NCBI GenBank assembly: GCA_026419785.1
Contig: JAODTK010005855.1
Location: forward strand, 434,001 to 498,000
Source: Sclerodactyla briareus
Taxonomy: Eukaryota; Echinodermata; Holothuroidea; Dendrochirotida; Sclerodactylidae
Direction: 5' to 3'
Length of the DNA: 64,000 bases
The translations under genes and the position numbers were made by a program. Under the pieces are notes generated by a model. That model worked only from the letters and a program-made list of their open reading frames with translations. It searched no databases and was not told the origin of the DNA. Positions 11,801 through 26,800 of the stretch are shown here, one piece after another; the stretch's first letter is position 1, and each line of letters begins with the position of its first letter.

Positions 11801-14800
11801 TTGGATTGAGCATTCTGCAATAGTGTCATTAGTGGATCTGTGAGTCCGTCACATTGATTCTAATTCCCAGTATGGGGCCTGTTGTTGCAGCACCCAGCAC
11901 TTACACAAATCCCACCCAGGACACCCAGATGGATTCTCAGAATTTTCTGTGGTGTGTTTGTGTGTCATATTGGTGTAGCTAGAGTATTATACCCGCCCTC
12001 ATTTCTCTCTGCCCTCACACCATCGATTTTCCCTGACCCTTCAGGACATCAGACTAATAATTATTGTTGTGTCCAATAATCTTGTTCAAACTTTATTGAT
12101 ACTAGCAGGGTTCCCTCACCGGTCACCACTCTCACCACTCTCATCACCATACTCCATACATATATTCACCCACGATTCCTGTGGTATTGCATCCCACTCT
12201 CCCGACCCCACCTCTCCTTTCCAGGACCCATGGCTACAAGATAACTTGAGGAAGAAACACATTTTCCCCAAAAAAATCTAAGCCATTGAGGATTTAGGCA
12301 ATTAGGGGTCATAAATGTTTTTTTTGCCCCCAGGGGAAAGGGAGGTTTTGGCTTCTTTCTTAGGAACCCACCCCCTAAGTGCCCAATTTTGATGCCAGCT
12401 TTTTATTTCTGGGATCTAACAAGCTTATATGCAGTGTCCCAACAAATGTTTTTTGTTGCAGCATTGAGTGATCATATTCAGCCTTGTTTTGGTTTCCTCA
12501 AGCCAGGGTCCTCCCCAGCACTGCCGGTGATCATCTGCCTACTCTTCACAACAGCAAAAAGTACATTGGTCTGTGCTCGCTCTGCCTGCTGCGTTCTTGG
12601 CTAGCGTAGGGTTAGATTACACTTACTATATCCCTGGGTATCAGCCTACCACATGTAGAACTCTCACAATGTCCCCTGTGTGTATGAGAAGGGCTGTACT
12701 ATATACGATATATATATATATATATTATATATATATGCTTGTCAGGCTGTATTTTTTCTTGCTTGTCTTGCTTGCTAACCAAATCTCTGGTACAAAACAA
12801 CAAATGGATGGTTGGAAGCTTGTTGGACCAGCAGAGCCCTCGTTTATGTGAACGGTTTAGTCACTGAGCAACCTCGGAGCGTTTTCCTAGCCGAGGTGGT
12901 CCGTATGGCAACCGGCTGCTGGCAGGCTGTCTATGCCCGCCATGCAGGGGTTCTGATACTGCCCTCACGTGTGGGGTGGGCTGTTATGGCAGCTGATCTC
13001 CACAGCTGTGTAGGCTATATGAGGCCTCCACTGTGGTTGTGCATGTAGTACACAGAGAATGTTAGCCACTTTCAGTTGTATGACGACCCCCCTTTGCACC
13101 CCTGGCCTGGACAAGATGAGTCATTGTCAGAGATGGTTCCATGTGAGCATTTTAATTGACACACATTGATATAACTTAGTAGTAACCTTATCTAACTTAG
13201 TAGTAGTCAGCTTCTCCCATATTTCTAATTCCCCGGTCATGAAAAACTGGAAAAGTCATCAAATTTCATCAAAATCCAGCCTGATAGTTGAGATTCAGTG
13301 AGAAGTTGTAGTCATGAAAAGGTCATTGAGATTTTCATGAGTGAAGCTGTTGCCTGTTGTTGCTCTGTCTCTTTTTTTTTTTTTGGATGGTTCAGTTGAA
13401 AATTCTATGCAAAATGTCCATAGTAGAGACCGGAGGTACGTCATCCCCCAGGGTCAGTAGACGGAGTATATATTCAATGATGCCTCGATACACTATATTG
13501 GTTTAGTCGCTCACAAATTATTGCTTTTATACACTGCTATGTATGCTCTGATTCACTTGCTGTCACATCCCTCAGCCCCTTCAACAAGGTGGTGCCCCCT
13601 TGCCTTGTAATTTTCGGCAAAATTTCTAAAAAGGATACCAGTGTAAATTGTCTTAAATTATTGGCCATAAACCAGTCCAGTATCCCTGCCAATCACGATA
13701 AAGATTTTCATTATTGTCATCTTGTTTACAAAACATATTAGTTCTGGATACGTGTGTAAGTAGAGGAGTTCCTTCTCAAATAAGTGCAACACTGGTGTAA
13801 TTTCACTTTAGCCAGTGCTATGGAACTGTCGGATTTTATTCCAAACGGTTAGTTAATGTCGGGTGGTTTAGCATTCACCGAAACAGAGGTTGGCTCAGCT
13901 TAACGTGTCCAAATTCCAGACTATATTAAAAGAGCAAAGATTTGTGTTTGCATGACGGAGAGCAATTTATATAAATAGGCTGGAGCAGAGACGTTCCCTG
14001 CTAATTTTCCAAGAGTATGTGCTATTTCACCAGGAGCCAGTGAAGTTTACCTGAAAACGTTTTTATAAGTGTCAATAACCACTACAGGTGAGTGAGTGAC
14101 GAGTCAAGCTGTCGAGTTCCAGGCTCTGTAAGGCTGACAATCCTAGTTGGTAAGCGTATGAGTGCGTTGTTTCAGCCGTAGGATGTGCGTTGTTTTAATG
14201 CCGTATATAGTGCGTTGTTAAGCCGTATGATAGTGCGTTGTTAAGCCGTATGATAGTGCGTTGTTAAAGACCAAACAAGTGGTGACAAACCCATGAAAAA
14301 TGTATTCTGTGTATCTAAATGAAGTGAACGATCAAGCATTTTTTTTGGGGTAGTAGAACGAAACTACCATGTTTACCCAATGCTGCACTGATGGTCCAAC
14401 GCCACATAGAGATTCTGTAGAATATCTCACTCACAAAATTCAACCATAACTCACACTAAGTTGCCAGTATTTGTGGACCCGCCACATCATTGCACACTAT
14501 TTCTCTGCGATTCCCGCATTCACACTGCACCCTGCATCCAAACATTTTGGATTCCTAGCCTAACACAGGAAAGAATGTTAATTTCATGGATAAATTGGTG
14601 GTAAATTTCTAGTAACTTTCTAGTAACACTGGTGGCAGGCTCCAAAGTTGTCAAACAGTTAGTAGGATTGATAGTCCGATCTCCTTTGTTTAATTTCAAC
14701 AGAGCCTAGCAGCTGCTGGAATGGGCCTTGGTATATAAACTGTGACAGGTTACAAGGAAAGAGTTATGGCTCTCATGGGCAGAGAGACTGTGCTGGGGTC

Positions 14801-17800
14801 AGCCCACCAACCACAACGATTTAGTCCAATATGTTCAATGCATCACATCTTGGGCATGTTGGAGGATTGCTGAGATGAGTGTTGGGGGGGGCTGTTTTAA
14901 GCTGAGGATTTCTCCGATTGTGGCACAGGCTGTCCAAATAGGTGGTTGTCATTCAATTGGTACAGTAAAATGTGAAACACAGTAGCATCCAGAATTAGGA
15001 GTCAAATGACTCCAGGACTGCCCTGGGTAAATTCCTGGTTCCAAGGTATACTTGCTGCAGGCCTATTAAGGAAAGATAAAGAAAAGTGGTATGGAGGGGG
15101 TCGGCAGTATTCGCAGTGTTAACCTCTATGCCCTAACTTCTCACCGTCCTGGTTGGATCAACACAGTACTGATTCCTGTTTCAGGGCATACTAACCTCCC
15201 CTCCTCTCCATCCCTCTTGCATCTCCCCACAAGTCTCTCCGAATCTCTCGACTCCTGGAAGTCCTCCTCCCGTTCCTTCTGTGAATGATTGCGGTCACTG
15301 CGGCTCCATTCGGAGTAAATAGGTTCTCATATACCCCTGCTATACCCTCTCCTAGTGGGCACCAACGTCTGCCCCCCATGGGGAGTGCAGCCATATTAAC
15401 CTCTGCTGACACATGCCAGAAACCCAGGTTAGGAATAACTAGATTGCTCTGAAATGGGGAGGCAACCTATCCTGACACCCATCAAATTGGGGAATTCTTC
15501 TCAGTGTAATAGCTCTGTGAACATTTTGCCAGGTGTGCTGTGGCTGGGAGGCAGGATGGTAATATTCTCTGGGTTTTCTTCCCCTCTCTGGGTATAGCGT
15601 AGCCTAAATTAGTTTCATTGGACAAGAAGGCATTCCTGAGCTGCCAATGGCCTTGGGGTCTGCTCCTTGAGCGGTGGGTATCACCCTCCAAGAGCAGGCC
15701 TGATCGATGGCTGCGGACATAATGGCTGGCTGTCAAAAACAACAGGGTGATGATGAGTCATGCAATGTTTTTGCTCCCCCCCCCCCCTCCCTTCATGTCT
15801 GGCCTGGTTGGTTTGATCCAAAATCTCATTAGTAGAAAGACGAGGAAGAATGTCATAACGATTGATACAGTGGGTTTAACCTTTCCAAGTTAACTTGCTG
15901 CTAGGAGTAAATCCTGTTGGGACTTGAGTGGCTGCGGTATAAGAGACGGTTGGTGTGAAGACAGACCTTCTGTTCAATCAGCCCTGCTATACCCTGTCCT
16001 GTATTAGGTACACTGTACTCAGACTTGTAGCTGCTGTTTATTGTGGACTCTCTCCCACCTCCTGGGCGGGGGTTTACGGAATATAATAATAATAATAAAT
16101 GAGCATTTGTATGCGCTAAATACAACTCGCAAGAAAGGAGCAACGATCTAAAGCGCTGAACAATCATATACCGCTCCCCCGCTCCCACAATTATTCCTGC
16201 CAGTCAAAAGAGACAACTGCAACAGAGGATTGGAACCATCCTGATATTTTACAAAGTTTGTCAATGGTATGATGCATCCCTTATGCCCCAGCCAGGGTGA
16301 ATCATGGTCAAAGGCGGGTTGTACACTCTTTTTCATTGACACACCTCTCAGTCACTTGAATGACGAATCTATAGTAAGATGATTGAGACCATTTTCCGTT
16401 GTTTCACGCCACCGTTGTTTGCCTGTTGCTACCAACCAGATGATATCACCTCTGAGCAGATGCACATTTGGTCAGATTTTTTTTGTGCGAAAATATCAGT
16501 GTATCATTATCTATGAAAGAAAACGAAGAAGTGTTGAAAAGTCAGAATAGCTATAAAAGCCTCAGTACAATCCCCCCCACTAATAATGAGGCAAAGTATT
16601 TTGGGAGTTAGTTTGACAGTAATATCTAATGTGGAAAACATGGGTTGTGTGACGTGCATTTTCATTCCATGAAGCCCATGCCCTAATACAAGCGCACCTG
16701 CCCTTTTTCCAACTTCAGGATATTTTTTGTCCTAAATACTATAGAAAACAAAATACCAACATTCTCGTCATCTGTTATGATCAGAACCTCCATAAATATG
16801 GGCCTGCTTACATTTAATGCAGTTTCCTGTTGTATTTTTCCATGAGTGCAGTTCTTTCCAATCAATTTGTTGGCAAAGCACACCCTAATCATATGCGTGA
16901 CTTTTATCTGCGAATGACCTGCTCTATTGAACAGGCACTCTTCAGCATTTGCAGTAGCGTGCCCTACTTTCCCTATAGTGGTTATGGCACTCCCATTGTT
17001 GTGTCCCTAAATCATAATCTTTACTTCTATCACAGTCTCATTTGCCATTCTAGCGTGAAGGAAGAGGTCATACCGAAAGTGTTCACTGTGGACTGTTGAA
17101 CAAGAAAAAAACTTGAAGATTCGGTTTTGAACCACTCCATTTTCTCTGAACACCTAGTAAATTTCCTTACAGGTGACTCTCTGAGCCTTCTGATTATTGT
17201 ATACAAACAGAGGTGACCTTGGCTATATTACCCATGGCTACAGTATGTGGGAATGCTCTCAGTGTGTTAGTGTACTACGGGCAGAGACGAGCCTAGCTGA
17301 GAGAAGAGTCCGTTTTGGGAATTTATAGGAAGGGCGTAGAGATGAATCTAAATATAATGTAGGTGGTAAAGTATCAAGGACAAAGTTCTGCAAGATCAAG
17401 TTCACTGAGGTTACTTCATTGTGGATGGCACCTTTCGTTAATCTTTTTTTTTTATCGACTGCGGACTGGGTGGCGATATCTAAGCAAAGGACCAAGCTCC
17501 ATGATTTGGGCTGTATTCTACTTCCAGTCTTGCTATATTCTAGTGAGGCTTTCATGCTCATTGTTGGGCTGAGATGGCGGTTGGTTGGATTCCTTTTTGA
17601 CTACCTCACTTTGCTGCATTCTTGATTACCACTGACAGGATCACATATCTAATGCCAGGGTTCTCAGAGAGTTGAGGATGGTGAAGGTTAATTATCTGCT
17701 TTGCAATATCAGTCACTTCATTGGCATGTGCTCCCATGAGTGAGTGTGGGAGTGCAGACCAGGCTGTGCCTGCACTACACAAGTAGAGAGCTTAAGGAGT

Positions 17801-20800
17801 AGGCTTAAGCAACTCCAGAAATTTGGAAGTCAAAGTATCTTGGGGGACCGTAAGTGTTGTGATTCCTTATGTCATCAGAGATGACGTCATAACATGTTGA
17901 AGACTGTCTGATTTGTTCATGATAAAGTGTAGCTTACATGATGACTGGCATTACTTTTGTGCAATTTGATATGCAGTTGGAAATGAGTTAGCTATTGTCC
18001 AGTTCAAGGCCATAATTGGAGGTGGGACGAAGTGACCCCAACAAATTTTGGGCAGAATTGACCAAACTCCAGGTATGGATATTAAAGCAAAAGTAAGAAG
18101 ATTGCCTTACCTTTCACTGCATCCCTAAAATTTGGATTGACTGCCTGAAAATATGCAACAGTTGTGGGTATGTCACATGCGGTAGTGGCCCTTTCTGTTT
18201 CGTACATTTTTTTTTACAATTGTTCCACCCTTTTTGAGATTTGGGCCCTTTTCATATACTATGACTAGAGCAGTATGTGTGCTGAATTAGAGGATGTGTA
18301 GGATGTATTCCCTCACATCCTGGGCCTCACTTTAAATGCTAATAATCATCACTCTGCTCTTCCCATCTCAGTTGGAAATTTGCTGTGGCAAATTTCCACT
18401 GCATGCCCTAAGTTCCAATTAACTGGCTTATAAATGTGCAGAACATTTTGCTCAGGTCACATGCAGCACTGGCCTGGTCTATTTTAGAGATTAGGCAACT
18501 TTAAAGATTTGTGCCAATTCTTCTCGTGCTGGACCCACATATTGGAAGTGTCCTTTATACCAGCCTTAACTCATGACTATGACTGTAGGCAGCGTGTTGT
18601 CAGTTGGTATTGTCATATTGCCGTGGAATGCTGAAGTTGGGTGCATACGCTGCGGAATCATTCAAAAGCAATGCCATTCATCCTCTCTCCGTCCCTCACT
18701 CGAACGCTAATAATCGTTACCTGCTCTCTCCAGCCTGGGGCCCAGTTGGAATGTTGTTGTGACAAATTCACACCATTCTGATTGTGACAGGGAGACATGC
18801 AGCTTTGATGGACACTGCTGCCCTGATACACAAGAGCGTGCCCTGCTGGGCCCCAGTACACATCCCCTGCCGGGAGGGGTACCACCACGAACCAGAAGGC
18901 CAATTATAGGACCATTTGAGGGGGGACCCAGTCACGCGGGAAGATGGGGGTGGCACCATTGTTGCATGGGGCGTCACATTCTGACACAGTTATGCCCTTG
19001 TCAAGCATATCAATCATAACAACCACTCTCTAGCCCAGTGAAAGATGTGGTTTCATCTGTGAAGTAATAGGGAAAGAGGTTGATATACATGGGTGTCTTT
19101 TGGATTGCATACCAGGGAACAATTCTGTCTTGCAGAATGCATGGACTGAACAATCCTGGTATGTGTCAGGCATGGATCTGTGGAAAGGAAAGTTATTAAG
19201 CATTGTTGATTGATGTTTTTGTTAAACATCACCTTTGCAGTAGTTTTCAAGTATCCCTTGTAGGGAGGGTGGTGACTGCATGTCAATTTGCATTACAAAA
19301 TGGAGTGATAGGTTGGACCTGGGTAGCTGGTGACTCTTTGCAGACGTTGTGATTCATCTTCATGAAAATTCTAGCTATGATGTGAATAACATGGCAATGA
19401 AATAGGCCTGTATGTTGCCTACATGCTCATTATAAGTGAAACATGAAGTGAGATCCGCTGTGTATTTTCCATGAAAGGCTTATTGATTAGTCCGTCATGG
19501 TGCATTCGGCAATTCAATTAGCATGTCTAGCAGGACACTCAACAACTTCCATTACCGGATCCATTTCAATAGAAGCTCATGCGCTGGTAGAGGTGCACCT
19601 GTATATACTTTTCCAACTTGGTTGTCTTCAAGTCCTAATAAAGGCATCGTAGAACTGAATGTTTGCCAAAAATTTTGTTTGTCAGCCACTTCGATCAGGC
19701 AACCACAAATATCCAGCCCTGATTGCAGTTCTTTTCATATGTTCCTATGGTTGTAGTTCAGCTCAATTGATTCTGTTAGTACGATGCATCTTGTTCATAT
19801 GTGGGGCATTGGTACTGGTTCCTCAAATTTCCTGCTCTGATGAACATGCATAATGTGTTTGGGTTCATCAGTCTGCTTCTGTTAGAATGGATATGGTTAT
19901 CTGGTTTATACCCTTCAGTCATTGCCGATAGAGCAGGGTTTGATTTGATTTGATTTCTACGGGTTCAGGGAGCCAATTAAGGCTCACCGAGGAACCCTGG
20001 CCGATTTGATCCTGGATGAGCACCGGCGATAACTTGCCTTCTCTTCTCGACTAGTGTCAGATGATATCGAGGCAGGGGTGTATCCAATTCCAGCCTGCTA
20101 CCAGGACTGCCATTTCACGTCCCTGTCCGAAAGGACTATCAGTGAACTTCATGACCCGACCACTTATTGGAACCTGGAGGAACGGATTGAAGGAGCGGAA
20201 GTTCAGTTCAACCTGACTAATCACAGCTGACAGACGAGACTTTCAAAATATACATAACAAACCATAGTAACCCAGAAAATCCACTGCATTTGCAGCGGAA
20301 CCATGAAGCGAAGACGTTTTTCCCTACTGCATGTAGGGAAAAACGTCCATTGCCTGCTGGATTTCGAACCCGGAGTATTTGCTTTTTAAAGTGTCACTAA
20401 TACCACATTTGGCCCCATTCTTTCGCCCGAGTTTTGGATCAAATCAGCCTATGAATCTCAACTGCTCAAAAAAGGTGACCCTATTCACGCAGTATTCTAT
20501 TTTGTGGCAGGGTCATGTCTGCTCCTGCCCCCTCCACTACTACTAAACAAGGATTGACACTCAAGATAGTGTAAAACCCTGGAACTTATCTTGTGTATTC
20601 CGCATGATAAAACAAAAAGTTGAAGATTATGTTGTAAGAAGTTCCCCTCCTATTTCTTGTCGTAGGAAGCGCCCCTCCTATTCCCTGTGGAGTATTACAA
20701 TAATATGTAGCCCTCATCAGCAGCTTTAACTGAAACGGATGTTCCAAAATAGTTTGTTTTGAAGCTCTGCGGCTACTACGTCACTGCCTCTCGCTACCTG

Positions 20801-23800
20801 TTATTAATTGGCAACCAACGACGGTGATGTCATACAGTGGGCATCTATTGGATAATTCCCAGGTGGGTTGATGTTTTCATAAATGACAAATAACCCATGG
20901 AGGAAGGCTCGCTTCAGTTCATTCGAACAGAAACGTGTTTGCCGCTCCTGCGTTTTTTTTCCCCGACTGGCGTCCGTAGGTGCGATCGCTTGTTTGTCGT
21001 TGCTGACGCTGAGGCTCTTCTCGCTGTTACACTTGAATGTAGGCCGCTTGCTTCGCTAAGGTTAATGGTCCCCCTAATGAAAGCATTACAGTTGGAAGGA
21101 GTCATTGATTGGAGCAGTCTGTCAGACTTTATTATACGCCACAATTTCGGGAAAAGGTTAGGGTAAGAGTGCTGTTGAAGAGTGCCCACGCTCTATTGCC
21201 TCGGGGAGGATAAATATCAGTCTTGCTTCAATGTTTAGTGTTTTGGACACTCAGGATTGTTTCTAGTTTGACTCCTCTAAGTAGCCGAATTGGAACTTAA
21301 GTGAAATTTTTTACAGAGAGTAACTCCCTCCCAAATGAGCTGTTATTTGCATTTCATACGTAATATCGAGTGAAACTCTACGTATTGTGTACATGTAGGT
21401 GTACCTGGTTGGTGAATGACCTCATGTGAGTTTGAAGATGATAGATATCATTCATTGGCAGGAAATTAGTACATGTCGTTGCCTGTTTGAAAGGTATTTT
21501 TCTTTTGGTTTTAGTCAATTGAAACAAGTCTTCACAAACAGAACATCATGTTGCTTTTTTTTCGTGGGGTAGCTATGGAGCAATGGAAAGAACAAGAGCA
21601 GGAGAAAGTGGGATTTTTGAGAGGAACGGTTGTGGGCACTGCTAGTTGATTATCGTTCATTGGCAGGGAATTATAGTCGTTGCCCATTTGTAAATATGAT
21701 TTTGTATGTCTTTAGTCAATTGACACTACAACATGTTGCATTTTGTGGGGCCAGATATAAGAAGGAAGGGAAGAAGAGAAAGAAAAACAACAGTAGGAAA
21801 AAAGTAGGATTGATCTTGCTTCCCAGTAGACATGCGTCTTCTCCTATAATCTGTCTCCGCATGCGACCACCCGTGGCGCTAGGCTGAATGTGTATTTTCA
21901 TTGTGTTACTCCAAATAGCGCCCCCTTTTGAAATTTTTCACTAGTGCCCCGGGCAGGATTTAGAAGGAATATGTAATATACTATTCATTAAGATGTGCAA
22001 CGTGGGTTTACACCGACAAATGTAGCCAACTCTGAAAAAAAGTGAAGTGAATAAAAAAAAATTGTTTTGGAGAGAACTGTCAGCAGCAACTCATGGGTTT
22101 TAGCACTTTCCTGTGACTGTTAATTGGGTCATGTAGCTACAAATTGTGAAGAAAACTGGAACACAGAGATGCTTCTGTGGTTTCTTCAGCTCTAGGATTT
22201 CCTATAAAGCTTTACCTAGTTCCATCTCCTGGGAATGTCATTTATTCTCGTCAGAGAGGTTGACGAAAGGGTGGTTACGGTTGTTGTGCCCTGAAAGAGC
22301 CCAAATCTGTGGTCAATAATAATATTTTGAAATTCATCAGTAATGAAATCTGATGGTACACGTTGCAAAGTGCTCCGCCTCGCTGAGAAGTGCTGTTTTG
22401 GGTGAAATTGATTAGTAACAGAGGGAGGGGAAAGGTCAGATAGTTATTCTTGCTTTTCAAGATCAGTGATTGTAGGCAGTGGGTCCACTGCAGATGGACA
22501 TCCTAAGATGAGTGTGCCTAGCAAACATTATGTGAGATTTAATTTAATAAAATTTACAAAGCTCTGAATTCCTGTGAGAAAGTTTCTTGTGCGATGCTGC
22601 TCTATATTGGGTATATATGTTGTGTACATATATATGTCAACTATCCATTGAATAAAAAAATCTTGTCCACATATGCAGCTCACTTACTTATCATTGAACC
22701 CCAGCAACTACACAACCCCCATGTCCCCACTGTTACTGACATCAAATTAGAAGTGTCGTTGCAAAATTGGAAACAAAGAGTTAATTGTTTCCATCAGTCA
22801 GAGACACTTTATTCTGATACAAAGGTTTGATATTGAATACAAATATGGCGAGTAATCACTACAATTCTTTCTGTTCTCTCAATATGAGAGTTCCAGACTG
22901 CAATTATGTTTGGTATGGATGAGGTGTTTTTTGTTTGTTTTTTGGGTGGGGAGGAGAGCTTAACCTAAATAATAAGAGTAAATAAACATACTTCCTATGC
23001 CGCTCCTCATAGTGAGTACATAATACTGTATTATTGTCATATTTAGAGGTTATCTGAGGTCAACAGCTGCTAACCACTGAAAGGTTTACAATCTTTAGGT
23101 TACGACATTTGTTCCTTGAGAAAAGATCTCACTGAAAAAAGGAATCACTGAGCCTTACTGTTTTCTGGCTACTTGCAGTTTTAAAAGGGCAAATCTAAAC
23201 TAAGTCTGCCTGCCATCAGGCTCGCTGCTATGCCCTATATCATATGTATCTTATTTCCAAGAAGCCAAAAGCTATTGAACATTCATTGCTAGGAGACCGC
23301 AGTTCGGAAGGACATGCAAGATGTTCTAGGGTAATCATTGTTCTCGCTCTGATGCTGCTGAACACATTGCCTCATTATTTTGTGAACATCGTGATAATTC
23401 TAGCAACAAAGGGCCACAATGGTGCATTAGTAGTACACTGTTTTTTTAATAAAATTAGTACATTGGCTATTTTGCATTAACTCCCCCTTTCTTAAGGCAA
23501 ACTCCAGCCAAATTAAATCCTCTATTTGGTGTAATGATGTTAAAGAGAATAAGAAATCATTCAAATATCACTTTGTTCCAGGTTTATTAGCATGTTCGGG
23601 TGGGAAGATATGTCTTCCTCAATTTCATATACTTTGGTGATTCGGCACACTGGCAACCTCTTATGATTCATGTCTACCAATTCTCAGGGCAAAGTTAAGA
23701 ATATGCGTTATCTTTTCTTCAAAATTGGTAGATATGACGTCATCAAATGTTGCCAATTTGCAAAATTGCCAACTTAGCAGTGATGAATTAATATCTTTCA

Positions 23801-26800
23801 AAATTGTAACTTTATAACCGAACATGCTATGAACATGAAACAAAGTTGATTGGCATGATTTTCAATGCAAAATCATATGACGTTCAAATATTTTTGGCTG
23901 CACTTTGCCCTTTAATGATGAGCTTTGGGTTGTTAATATGGAACATTAGCTCATTAACTGTCACCACTTGTTTGTTACTTTGTTGTAATCTGTGTAGTGA
24001 ATTCCATCCCCCCCGTTGCCAATTTGCTGTTTACCTTATCGGATCTTTGTGCTCTCTTCCTGGGAATTTGCACTTTTTCCAGCCCTGGAGAAGCTAAACA
24101 GTTTCCGTTTAGCCTATCATTAAATGTTGAACAGTTTGGTTGTAGGGGTAATAGGAAGTATTACTGTACTTGCCACCCTGCAAATCAACATTTTCCATGT
24201 CTCCCAAATCTTCTTCATGTGCCATGGGGGCCAGATGACTGTTAATAAATATCTTGAGCTGCTGAAGCTGCTAAATGGGTCTTGGTTTCTATTCTACTTT
24301 CAGTTCGATCCACAGTGGTTAATAATTGCTATTAAGTGCGATGGGGCTCCTGACAATTTCTGGAGTCTCAAGATGTTTTGTTATGTGGTGCAAAGAGATG
24401 AATACCAAGTTGTTTTCTTTGTCATGCTCCAATTTGAACATGTGTTGCCGAATCCTGTTGTGGTTGTTTTCACTATCCTCATTACATTTTTACGGGGGAC
24501 AGCCAGCCATACATATGCTTTAAACATCATAGACAGGATGTGTTCGATATTTGAGCCTGGAATGTTTTCTTAAACTCCTCACACTTTGGGAAGTATCTGT
24601 TTTTCAGGGGCAAAGATTTTGTCATTGGGGAGTTAGATAGTCCTTCTCCTTCCTGTTTATGGGGGTTAGGAGTCCTATCTCTCAGCTCCTATCCATACAC
24701 ATGGTTTAGAGTGGGTATTATCACAATATGTTATGGTAACAGTATCTTATGATCCGTTTAAAGGGGTACCCCTCCCTTCTCCCCTGCGAGAGCGTCCGTT
24801 CACAAGGGTAGCTTCATCAGTTGTCATGAAATCCATGTGGATTCATTCTTGTCTCGCCTGAACAAAGTTCGGGAAAAGACTTAGCCCTCAGCCCCTCACT
24901 GTGGCACGTGTGTGCATGTTTGTATGTGTGCGTATGTGTATTCGGCTTTCTCGTTAGCAGAATCTCCCCAAAACGGTAATACCAAATTTTAGCTCACCAC
25001 AGCCATATGGTGTGTGTGTGTGTGGGCTATTGTGATCGTGCACGTCTATCTGTCTGTCAACAATTGATCAAATTGCTACTCCCCTGCAGTGTGTGTCGAT
25101 CATTATGACCTTGGTCACAATAATCACCGAGTGAAGGGGCATCTGGGTGTTCAGGAATTTGACGTCAAGGTCATTTAGGGGTCAATTTCGGCCATTTTTG
25201 GGGAAAAACTGCAAAATGCTTTTCCTACAGTTCAAATTGGATGTTCATGAAACTTGGTCAGTATTATCCGTGACCAATAGTACATATTGGGTGTTCAGGA
25301 ATTTGACGTCAAGGTCATTTAGGGTCATTTTGGCCAAAAGGTAATTTTTGGGGTCAAAACAGTTTTCACTAATTAGGTAGTGTTGTCGCGTTTTTTTTGT
25401 AATTTATTGTTTAAGCCGTTAGCAAGATTACGGATGACCGGCCTATTAGTGCAGATAAATCAGCGCCAAGCTGGAGGGGGGGGGGGGGGAACCACTACCC
25501 GAGGTTGAAATTATTATCTTTGAATGTCACCAAGGTCAAACAGTCCAAATGTCCCAGGTAAGGTTGAAGGAAAGGCATACTTAATGAATAACATACTTAC
25601 CCATTATCGAGGCATGCACTTGGGAGAGTTTGGAGGCCCTCTCTCTTGACCCAATGACCTGACTACATTCTCTAAATAATTAGTTACTGCTTAGTCCAAA
25701 TTTGGCAACTGTTCACCCACAAATGAAGTCCACTTTTGCGTCGATAGTTGGTACTTCGATACCATCATGATGTGAGGGGGGTAGGCCGTCACTGAGGGCA
25801 CCCTTTACTGGGGTCCTGCCTAAGAACTCCTGAGGCAAACCTCCTGGTATGCCACTGCCCCTTTACCATACCACAATAAACTAAGGGCAGGCTTTAACTT
25901 GACCAGTCATAAGTGATTGTATAAAATGAGGGAGGTAAGAATAGAGTTTAAAGGCACATTATGGGCTGAGTATATCATCTTGAAACTTTGTGCTATATCA
26001 CCCCCCCCCCCCCCCCTGGGGTTGTTTTTTTTTTTTTTTTTTTTTGCGGTCGATGTTTCATCTGTATATATTGCTATGTGAGGAGTGGGGGGGTTGTTGG
26101 TTGACCATATTAGTAAGGGGGGTGGGTCACTCTGGCACAAGATTTCAAAATGATATACCAGCTTGAGTCCACAGCTCACTTTAAACTGGAGCCTGAGGAC
26201 GAATCCTTTGAACCGTATCAAATGTAATGTCACCTGGCGAGATGGGAAAATGTTGGATATGTTTTTGAATACTATGGGTTTTCATATAGAGATTCTTTAC
26301 AGCTAGGGGACCTGGTTACATGCATTCCAGCCGCCTTTCAAAAAGTTGAATAATCTTTGGGACTGTATGTCTGCTACTTTGGTTAAGGAATACCGTTTTC
26401 CCTCCAGATATTGTGCAGGCTAATTTAGTTTTGTCACAGTTGTCCAGGAATGCCATCGGGTTAAATGGCAACAAGTGTTTTCGAAAAAAAAATGCCTAGT
26501 CTGCTTGGAATATGGGTACATTATCAATTGGAAGCTTGGCGAATGACGGGCTCTCTACCGAGGGGTTTGCAGAAAGTTGAGAAATATGTGGAGTGCAGAA
26601 TTTGGCTTGAGGGGGGTGCCAGGGGTGAGGCCAAGAGGGGCTTGGTTAAAGTGACTGACTCCATCAAGTCATCCAGGCGCAACAGATGGAGGCCCCATGT
26701 TACCCCCGGGGTAAGACCGTTGGTCTCTCCCTCATAAATTCAGCTGTTGAAGTATGGGTGTTGTTTTGTTGATGGCTCCTATCAGTTGTGCTTAACAAGT

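Noticed and set aside
24124..24573. Hydrophobic open frame of 149 codons on the + strand
   Set aside because: The hydrophobicity comes from T-rich DNA. It has no family resemblance and lies inside the large receptor intron just after a MITE.
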